From: Chloroflexota bacterium
GTDB taxonomy: Bacteria > Chloroflexota > Anaerolineae > Anaerolineales > UBA4823
Direction: 5' to 3'
Length of the DNA stretch: 8,957 nt
Assembly: GCA_017860725.1 (NCBI GenBank)
Contig: JAGDMX010000069.1
Location: 1-8,957, forward strand
The position numbers were made by a program, and so were the translations under genes. Shown here piece by piece: positions 1 through 5,609 of the stretch. Below the pieces are notes generated by a model. That model made no database searches, was not told where the DNA came from, and saw only the letters and a list, made by a program, of their open reading frames with translations. Every line of letters starts with the position of its first letter. Position 1 is the stretch's first letter.

Positions 1-482
1 TCAGCGTTGACGAGTAATTCAGGATGCGGTACAGGTGTGAAAATACGCGCTAACCGGCTTTGTTGACCGCTCTGAACCGGTAAACCAAGTGCCGTCCAGA
101 GCTGCCAACCGCCATCTAACACGGCGACCGCCGGATGACCCAGCCAGCGCAGCATCCACCATAGCCGCCCGGCTGCCAGCGCTCCGCCGGCCGCGTCGTA
201 GGCTACCACCTGGACACTGGAATCAATCCCGAGCCGGCCAAAAACCTGCGCAGCCTGCTCTACCTCCGGCAATGGGTGGCGACCCGTCAGACCGGGTATG
301 ATTGGGCTGGATAAATCTTCATCTAGATGGGCGTACACCGCGCCAGGGATATGCGCCTCTAGGTATTCCCGGCGTCCCTGGCCCGGGTCTGCCAGCCCAA
401 AGCGGCAGTCGACCACCAGCCAGTCACGGTTTGTCAGATGCGGTATTAGATCAGTCGTAGAAATCAAAGTCGAGTAGTTCAT
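1..482 (-). CDS. Thiosulfate/3-mercaptopyruvate sulfurtransferase (rhodanese family), N-terminal part, truncated by window edge
   Basis: The minus strand has an open frame of 160 codons from the ATG at 482-480 to the window edge. It begins MNYSTLISTTDLIPHL and continues with WLVVDCRFGLADP (about residues 21-33), GRREYLEAHIPGAVYAHLDEDL, a TGRHPLP segment and LDGGWQLW. These are hallmarks of the first rhodanese domain of two-domain sulfurtransferases (SseA/TST type). Members are usually about 280 residues, so roughly 120 residues are missing, including the second domain that carries the catalytic Cys loop; activity therefore cannot be judged. Known role of the family: transfer of sulfane sulfur from thiosulfate or 3-mercaptopyruvate to a thiophilic acceptor, normally in the cytosol. 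No signal peptide is visible. The start is well supported because the LISTxxL opening matches the usual family N-terminus. The gene is divergent from the phosphatase gene, with only 14 bp between the two outermost start codons. Which donor it prefers cannot be decided from this half. Confidence 0.93.
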   Translation of the reverse strand, partial: MNYSTLISTTDLIPHLTNRDWLVVDCRFGLADPGQGRREYLEAHIPGAVYAHLDEDLSSPIIPGLTGRHPLPEVEQAAQVFGRLGIDSSVQVVAYDAAGGALAAGRLWWMLRWLGHPAVAVLDGGWQLWTALGLPVQSGQQSRLARIFTPVPHPELLVNA

Positions 483-498
483 CGTGGCGTATTATAAT
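470..498 (+). promoter_or_regulatory. Predicted plus-strand promoter with a perfect -10 but weak -35
   Basis: The palindrome ATTATAAT (491-498) also gives a perfect TATAAT on the plus strand at 493-498. At the ideal 17-bp distance the -35 position (470-475) reads TCGAGT, only 3 of 6 matches to TTGACA, so strength would depend on the -10 or on an activator. A start near 505 would lie downstream of the ATG at 497, which makes the ATG at 533 the more natural start for transcripts from this site. The -10 itself is shared with the opposite-strand promoter. Confidence 0.4.
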
Positions 499-519
499 GT
501 TTCCAGCAATAAATATCCA
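491..519 (-). promoter_or_regulatory. Predicted sigma70-type promoter of the sulfurtransferase gene, near-leaderless
   Basis: On the minus strand a perfect TATAAT (-10, plus-strand positions 491-496) lies 17 bp downstream of TGGATA (-35, positions 514-519; 4 of 6 matches to TTGACA). A start about 7 nt past the -10 falls near position 484, one or two bases before the ATG at 482. The predicted transcript would thus be leaderless or nearly so, which fits the lack of a Shine-Dalgarno sequence before this start codon. The element is inferred from sequence only. Confidence 0.55.
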
Positions 520-1804
520 ACCTTTCCCGCCTATGGTCACTGTCTCTCCCCCTCCACAACCCTCTACTGACCGACTGGCCCTGCTCTACAGGCTGTCGCA
601 AACCTTTAACTCGAGCCTTGATCTGGATGAGGTGCTCAATAAAGTTATGGACGAGGTGATTGCTGCGACCCGCGCCGAGCGCGGTTTCGTCATGCTGTCG
701 GATGCCAACCAGCAGCTCACCTTCCATGTGGCACGCGGGCTGGACCAACAAACGATTGAAGATCCACGCTTCCAGGTTTCCCGCAGCGTTGTGGAGAAGG
801 TAGCCCGTAGCGGCCAGGCGATCCTGACCAGCGACGCCCAGACCGACAACCGCTTCAGCATGCGTGAAAGCGTGGTCATATTGGGTTTGCGCTCTATCTT
901 ATGCGTCCCTTTGAAGAGCAAAGAGGCGGTTATCGGCACGATCTACGTCGATAATCGCCTGCAGGCAGGCATCTTTACCCAGGCCGATTTAGAGCTGCTC
1001 ACTTCCATCGCCGCCAGCGCCTCAATCGCCATTGAAAATGCGCGCCTGTACCAGGTAGCAGTCGAGAAAGGTCGTATGGAGCGCGAGCTACAGATGGCAC
1101 GCCGTGTGCAGACCAATCTGCTACCCTCGCAAGTCCCGCAGGTTCCGAGATGGGAGTTTGCCTCGCGCTGGATCCCTGCTAGGGAGGTGGCTGGCGACTT
1201 TTTCGACTTTATCGACCAGCAAAACGGCGGCATGGGCATTGTGATCGCCGACGTGACCGATAAAGGCATGCCGGCCGCCCTTTTCATGGCAGCCACCCGC
1301 AGTATCGTGCGCGCCAGCGTATTCGGCACGCGCTCACCTGCTGAGGCGATCTCACAGGCCAACCGGGTAATCTACGCCGATACCGCCACTAACCTGTACC
1401 TGACTTTGTTCTACGCCCACCTGGATCTGGAATCGGGCAAGTTTACCTATGTCAACGCCGGTCATAACCCCCCGCTACACTACCAGGTAGTCTCACCAGG
1501 TAATCTGGAGGAGCTCACCCGCACCGGAATGCTGCTCGGCGTCGAGCCAGCTGTAGAATACCAGGAACGCTCAATCTGGCTGATGCCGGGTGACTTCGTA
1601 CTGCTGTATACCGATGGGATCACCGAAGCAGTCAACGCCAGTTACGAAGAATACGGGACTGAGAGGCTGGCACGCCTGGTCCTGGCCAATTCGCACGCCT
1701 CCGCCAGTGATATTTTGGATGCTCTGCTGGGATCGGTGAATCAGTTCACCGGGGACAGCGCTCCGTTTGACGATATCACCCTCATTCTTATTCAGCGACG
1801 GTAG
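497..1804 (+). CDS. GAF domain - SpoIIE/PP2C-type serine phosphatase (RsbU-like)
   Basis: This is a 435-residue soluble protein. Residues about 25-185 form a GAF domain (ALLYRLSQTFNSSLDLDEVL at 28-47, ERGFVMLSD, SILCVPL, IGTIYVDN, SIAIENARLY), a likely small-molecule sensor whose ligand is unknown. A short coiled linker (about 188-208, ERELQMARRVQTNLLP) leads to a SpoIIE-type PP2C domain. Its metal-binding motifs all look intact: GDFFDF (233-238), ADVTDKGMPAAL (251-262), NAGHNPP (320-326), YTDGITEA (371-378) and DDIT (425-428). The family removes phosphate from Ser/Thr, typically on STAS-domain anti-anti-sigma factors in partner-switching pathways; no STAS or anti-sigma gene is in this window, so the substrate is unknown. 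The gene probably forms an operon with the kinase gene 21 bp downstream. The start is uncertain: ATG 497 overlaps a TATAAT and has no good Shine-Dalgarno. ATG 533 (Met13) also lacks one, but would sit about 28 nt after the predicted transcription start and keeps the whole GAF domain. Confidence 0.93.
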   Translation: MFPAINIQPFPPMVTVSPPPQPSTDRLALLYRLSQTFNSSLDLDEVLNKVMDEVIAATRAERGFVMLSDANQQLTFHVARGLDQQTIEDPRFQVSRSVVEKVARSGQAILTSDAQTDNRFSMRESVVILGLRSILCVPLKSKEAVIGTIYVDNRLQAGIFTQADLELLTSIAASASIAIENARLYQVAVEKGRMERELQMARRVQTNLLPSQVPQVPRWEFASRWIPAREVAGDFFDFIDQQNGGMGIVIADVTDKGMPAALFMAATRSIVRASVFGTRSPAEAISQANRVIYADTATNLYLTLFYAHLDLESGKFTYVNAGHNPPLHYQVVSPGNLEELTRTGMLLGVEPAVEYQERSIWLMPGDFVLLYTDGITEAVNASYEEYGTERLARLVLANSHASASDILDALLGSVNQFTGDSAPFDDITLILIQRR

Positions 1805-1813
1805 CAGCAGCTT

Positions 1814-1818
1814 GGGAG
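1814..1818 (+). promoter_or_regulatory. Ribosome binding site of the kinase gene
   Basis: GGGAG lies 7 nt before the ATG at 1826, inside the 21-bp gap after the phosphatase stop codon. It fixes the start of the kinase gene. No terminator hairpin or credible promoter is visible in this gap, which supports co-transcription with the phosphatase. Confidence 0.75.
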
Positions 1819-1825
1819 CACTGCC

Positions 1826-4800
1826 ATGCCAGAGATCGAGGTAGGCGCCTTATTTTTCCAGCGTTATTTACTAGAATCTTCCCTTGGGCAAGGAGGATTC
1901 GGCGTGGTTTATCGCGCCTACGATAACCTGCTGGATCGTAAAGTGGCCATAAAATTCCTAACCGAGTCCAGCCTGGGTAGCCAGGGCAGAGCCAAACTGC
2001 TGCACGAAGCTAAATCCGCAGCCGGTCTAAACCATCCCCACATTATCCAGATCTACGATGCCGGGCAATTGGAGGGAGTCTCTTACATTATTATGGAGTT
2101 GCTGGACGGCACATCGCTCTTCGAGCACCGCCCTGCCTCCCTGGATGAGACCCTATCGATCACGCTGCAAATCTGTCAGGCGTTGGAACACGCCCACGCC
2201 AACGGTGTCATCCACCGGGATTTAAAGCCGGAAAACGTCATCCTCACTACTAGCGGAGTCGCCAAGCTGACAGATTTTGGCCTGGCTCATTCGGTTGGTT
2301 CCCGATTGAGCGTCGAAGGCCTGTTAATTGGCACCGTATTTTATATTTCTCCCGAGCAAGCCCTGGGTAAGCCGGTCGATAGGCGCGCCGACCTGTATTC
2401 CCTGGGAGTGATGCTCTACGAGATGTCAGCAGGGCGCCTCCCTTTTACCGCCGACGACCCTCTGGCAGTTATATCCCAACACTTGTACGCGCCGGTTGTT
2501 CCCCCCAGCACATACAACCCAGAGATCTCAGCTGCCCTGGATAACCTGGTTTTGCGCCTGCTGAGTAAATTACCAGAAGATCGCCCATCCTCTGCAACTG
2601 AGGTGATCCAGGCTTTGGAATTGATCCGGCTGCCGGTAGAGTTACCCATGCTCGAGCTTTCCCCCATCAACCGCCTGGTCCGTGGACGGCTGATCGGGCG
2701 AGACCGTGAGCTGGCCGAATCCCGCCTGCTGTGGCAAGAGGCCGTGACCGGGACTGCTGAGCAGAATGTCTTGCTGATCACCGGCGAATCCGGAGTGGGT
2801 AAAACCCCCTTCGTGCGGGAGGTTACTGCTCTGGCGGAAGTGACCGGCGGCAGGGTGCTGCGTGGTGAGTGCTACGCCGAAGGCGGCACGCCGTATACAC
2901 CAATATCACAGATCATCCGCGAGGCCCTCGGGCTTTCCGACAAGGCTGAGGCCGGCGGTATGGTTTACAACCTGCCCGAACTGGTCATGTCCAGCCTGAT
3001 CACGCTCGTGCCAGATTTATATATGTGCTGTCCAGATGTGCTGCCCAATCCGCCTTTAGATCCTATGAGCGAGCAGCAACGCCTGTTTGAGAGTTTCTTT
3101 GCGCTGTGCACCGAGCTTGCCGCCCATACACCCCTCATGCTAGTCATTGAGGATTTGCAATGGGCGGATTCCGGCAGCCTGTCCCTGCTTCGTCACCTGG
3201 CGCGCCGCAGCCGGTCAGCGCGTCTCAAGCTCCTGATCATTCTTACTTACCGGGAGATCGAGCTGGACCGCACCCATCCACTGAACGGAGTATTGCTGGA
3301 CCTGAATCGAGAACGCCTGGCAGCGCGTCTAAAACTGGCTCGCTTCAATCGGGATCAAACCTCCTACCTGCTATCAATCATGTTCCAGGAAGAACTGGCA
3401 CCGGAGTTCGTGGATGCAATCTACCAGGAGACAGAGGGCAATCTGTTTTACATTGAAGAAGTCTGCAAAGCCTTAATCGAAGAGGGCAAGCTCTATCGTT
3501 CGGACTGTTGCTGGCATCTTCCAGCGGATATCACGGATATTCAAATCCCCCAAAATGTACGGCTGGCGGTCGAGTCGCGCCTGGCGCGTTTGCCAGCCAG
3601 CACCCAGGATGTGCTGCGCCTGGCCGCCATGATCGGCCGAGAGTTTGACTATGAAGTCCTCCTGAGAGCTTGTGTGCTCGCGGATGATCAATTGATCGAA
3701 GCGTTGGAAACCGCGGAACAAGCCCAGTTAATCGAGGAGCGCAAAAGAGGTAGAACCGACCGCTTTTATTTTACCCATGGATTAACCATGGTAGCCTTAC
3801 GGACGAATGTCAGCGGGCTTCGCCAACGGCGCATGCACAGCCGCATAGCAGCTGCAATTGCCGAGGTCTACCCACAAGAATATGTCAGCCTAGCTTACCA
3901 TCACCGGGAAGCGGGTGAGGATGAGCAAGCCCGGCAAAATTATCGCCAAGCCGGCGAAAGTGCCGCAGCCGTATTCGCCAACCAGGATGCAATTAAATTC
4001 TACAGCGAGGCGCTGGCTCTCTGCCAGGATGAAGATCTGGAGCGTTTCGATCTACTGGTCGCGCGCGCTCGAGTGTATGATTTGATTGCCAACAGGGATG
4101 AGCAGCGCGCCGATATCGAGGCGCTGCTGGCAATTGCAGAAAGTTATCACGATCCGGCGCGTACTTGCGACGCACTGATTCAGCTGGCTGATCTATATCT
4201 GGTAACAGAACACTTACGGGCAGTCGAGCCGGCCAGCAGGGCGGTGGAAATTGCGCGGCAGCTGGGTGATCCGGTACGAGAAGGCCGGGCGTTGCGCTGC
4301 CTGGGGAACGATGCGAAGAATCACTATAATTACCCCGCCAGCCGCTCGGCGCTGGAAACTGCCGTCGAGCGCTTTCGTCAGGCAGGTCTGCCTGACGAAG
4401 CGGCCAACTGCTTGCATCTGCTCTCGCTCGTCCTGGGCGAGTTGGGGCAGCATGACGCGGCCCTGGAAGCTGCCCAAGAGGCTTTGCGTTTGAGCCGTCA
4501 GGGTGGGGCTCGCGTTCAAGAATCGATCAGCTTGCGGCGAATTGCTATCATCTTGCAGATGATGCGCCAATTCAAGGAGGCTTTGCCTTATGCCGAGCAA
4601 GCGTTAACATTACATCGCACTTTAGGCGACCGCTTCGAAGAGGCGCACGGATTAAATGTATTGGGCATAATCTATCACTGGCTGCACCGGAATGAAGAGT
4701 CCTACGAATCCTTATGTCAATCACTCGAACTGGCCAGAGGAATCGGTGCTATCCAGGCCATGGGTTTTGCTATCGAGAACCTCAAATGGACTTACTATCA

Positions 4801-5575
4801 GCGCACCGGCAGGTACGAGGCATACCTGGAGTTCCTGGAGGCAGAGTTGAGTTATGCACGCCTCACCCAAAACGAATTTCTCTCTAACTCCATTCTGGAA
4901 CAGCAGACCGAAATACTGCTCCTGATGGGCCAGTATGAACGTGCTCTGGAGCTACTTCATTCCCTCGTTCCTTATGTCGAAAATACATTCGGCACACAGG
5001 GTAAGATGAAGATGCTACTTTACAACGCTCGCATTCATTGCTATCTGGGAGAATTCTCGACTGCCCGCCAGGAGTTGGAACAAAGCCTGGAGATGGCGCT
5101 TATGGAAGACAGGGTTAACGAGCAATCCTTCCTGCTGGCCGAGCTGGCTGCCAATGCATACTTTGAAGGTGGGGAGGAAAATCTTCGCTGGGGTCTCGAA
5201 CAAGCCAATAAATCCCTCGAAACATTGCGAAATACAAAGTGGTTTTATGAACGATCCAAGCCCTTGCTGGTCGCCGCCGCTTTGCACACCAAACTGGGAG
5301 AAGGAGAGGCAGCCCTAAAATACTCAAGTGAAGCGATCAAGCTTACCGAGGAATGGTCGGTAATTCCCGAGGAATTTTTCATAATTCATTCCAATGCCCT
5401 GCTGGCAGCTGGGCACAGGGAGGAAGCTGTAGCTTATCTACAACGTGCTTACGACCTGATGATGCGCGTCGCTGACAATACTCAAGAGGCGTCTTTACGA
5501 CGCAGCTTCCTGGAGAGAAACCCATTCTCACGAATGATCGTGCAAAGTTACCAGAGTCACTTCAAGAAGTTATAA
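1826..5575 (+). CDS. Multidomain Ser/Thr protein kinase with AAA/STAND ATPase and TPR repeats (PknK-like architecture)
   Basis: This is a 1249-residue protein with no membrane segment. Residues about 11-267 form a Hanks-type kinase with all key residues: glycine loop GQGGFG (21-26), Lys43 in VAIKF, Glu61, catalytic loop HRDLKPEN (130-137, RD type), DFG (150-152), GTVFYISPEQ (169-178) and ADLYSLGV. The activation segment holds Ser/Thr at 156, 159, 162 and 170. Residues about 287-470 form an AAA_16/STAND ATPase after the junction LIGRDREL, with Walker A GESGVGKT (320-327) and Walker B LMLVIEDLQWAD (437-448). A winged-helix region follows (about 575-690; LPASTQDVLRLAAMIGREF at 590-608). Residues about 690-1240 are helical TPR-like repeats, clearest at 861-975. 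The end (LRRSFLERNPFSRMIV) resembles the C-terminal cap of other TPR signalling proteins. Mycobacterial PknK has a similar order and is about 1100 residues. Inference: ligand or partner binding by the TPRs gates ATPase state and kinase activity. It probably acts against the phosphatase encoded just upstream. Substrates cannot be read from sequence. Confidence 0.94.
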   Translation: MPEIEVGALFFQRYLLESSLGQGGFGVVYRAYDNLLDRKVAIKFLTESSLGSQGRAKLLHEAKSAAGLNHPHIIQIYDAGQLEGVSYIIMELLDGTSLFEHRPASLDETLSITLQICQALEHAHANGVIHRDLKPENVILTTSGVAKLTDFGLAHSVGSRLSVEGLLIGTVFYISPEQALGKPVDRRADLYSLGVMLYEMSAGRLPFTADDPLAVISQHLYAPVVPPSTYNPEISAALDNLVLRLLSKLPEDRPSSATEVIQALELIRLPVELPMLELSPINRLVRGRLIGRDRELAESRLLWQEAVTGTAEQNVLLITGESGVGKTPFVREVTALAEVTGGRVLRGECYAEGGTPYTPISQIIREALGLSDKAEAGGMVYNLPELVMSSLITLVPDLYMCCPDVLPNPPLDPMSEQQRLFESFFALCTELAAHTPLMLVIEDLQWADSGSLSLLRHLARRSRSARLKLLIILTYREIELDRTHPLNGVLLDLNRERLAARLKLARFNRDQTSYLLSIMFQEELAPEFVDAIYQETEGNLFYIEEVCKALIEEGKLYRSDCCWHLPADITDIQIPQNVRLAVESRLARLPASTQDVLRLAAMIGREFDYEVLLRACVLADDQLIEALETAEQAQLIEERKRGRTDRFYFTHGLTMVALRTNVSGLRQRRMHSRIAAAIAEVYPQEYVSLAYHHREAGEDEQARQNYRQAGESAAAVFANQDAIKFYSEALALCQDEDLERFDLLVARARVYDLIANRDEQRADIEALLAIAESYHDPARTCDALIQLADLYLVTEHLRAVEPASRAVEIARQLGDPVREGRALRCLGNDAKNHYNYPASRSALETAVERFRQAGLPDEAANCLHLLSLVLGELGQHDAALEAAQEALRLSRQGGARVQESISLRRIAIILQMMRQFKEALPYAEQALTLHRTLGDRFEEAHGLNVLGIIYHWLHRNEESYESLCQSLELARGIGAIQAMGFAIENLKWTYYQRTGRYEAYLEFLEAELSYARLTQNEFLSNSILEQQTEILLLMGQYERALELLHSLVPYVENTFGTQGKMKMLLYNARIHCYLGEFSTARQELEQSLEMALMEDRVNEQSFLLAELAANAYFEGGEENLRWGLEQANKSLETLRNTKWFYERSKPLLVAAALHTKLGEGEAALKYSSEAIKLTEEWSVIPEEFFIIHSNALLAAGHREEAVAYLQRAYDLMMRVADNTQEASLRRSFLERNPFSRMIVQSYQSHFKKL
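4374..4399 (+). repeat. Perfect inverted repeat, 12-bp arms and 2-bp spacer, inside the TPR coding region
   Basis: TTCGTCAGGCAG (4374-4385) is followed by GT and then CTGCCTGACGAA (4388-4399), its exact reverse complement. It lies in frame within the TPR part of the kinase gene and encodes part of RFRQAGLPDEA. No run of T follows on the plus strand, so it does not look like an intrinsic terminator. In RNA it could form a strong stem, though the 2-nt spacer means one or two inner pairs must open to make a loop. Confidence 0.85.
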
Positions 5576-5576
5576 T
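5548..5576 (+). promoter_or_regulatory. Predicted sigma70-type promoter of the GH13 gene, overlapping the kinase stop codon
   Basis: TTACCA (5548-5553; 4 of 6 matches to TTGACA) and a perfect TATAAT (5571-5576) are separated by exactly 17 bp. The -10 overlaps the TAA stop of the kinase gene (5573-5575). A start near 5583 would give a leader of about 27 nt containing the GGAGGA ribosome binding site. This is the best-formed promoter in the window, and it suggests that the GH13 gene is a separate transcription unit or has a second, internal promoter. Confidence 0.6.
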
Positions 5577-5600
5577 AGAGATACCTTTCCACCCAAATCT

Positions 5601-5606
5601 GGAGGA
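5601..5606 (+). promoter_or_regulatory. Ribosome binding site of the GH13 gene
   Basis: GGAGGA lies three bases before the ATG at 5610, a near-consensus Shine-Dalgarno at slightly short spacing. It fixes the start of the long frame that runs to the right edge. No in-frame upstream start competes with it. Confidence 0.8.
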
Positions 5607-5609
5607 ATT

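Noticed and set aside
89..301. 70-codon plus-strand frame rich in Arg and Pro
   Set aside because: It is antisense to the well-supported rhodanese domain, and its low-complexity Arg/Pro composition is typical of a shadow frame.
943..1362. 139-codon open frame on the minus strand inside the phosphatase gene
   Set aside because: It lies wholly antisense to intact PP2C and GAF motifs, has no ribosome binding site and its translation shows no recognisable domain; it is a shadow of a GC-rich gene.
1805..1825. Terminator or promoter between the phosphatase and kinase genes
   Set aside because: The 21-bp gap holds only the ribosome binding site; there is no hairpin, T-tract or -10 element.
4214..4600. 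128-codon minus-strand frame sharing an FVRQxCLTK peptide with a plus-strand shadow frame
   Set aside because: The shared peptide is only the consequence of the perfect inverted repeat at 4374-4399; the frame is antisense to the TPR region and has no independent support.
1826..5575. STAND-like kinase as an anti-phage defence gene
   Set aside because: The layout resembles defence STAND proteins, but the neighbours are housekeeping or metabolic genes with no nuclease, integrase or mobile marker, and PknK-like signalling proteins explain the architecture.
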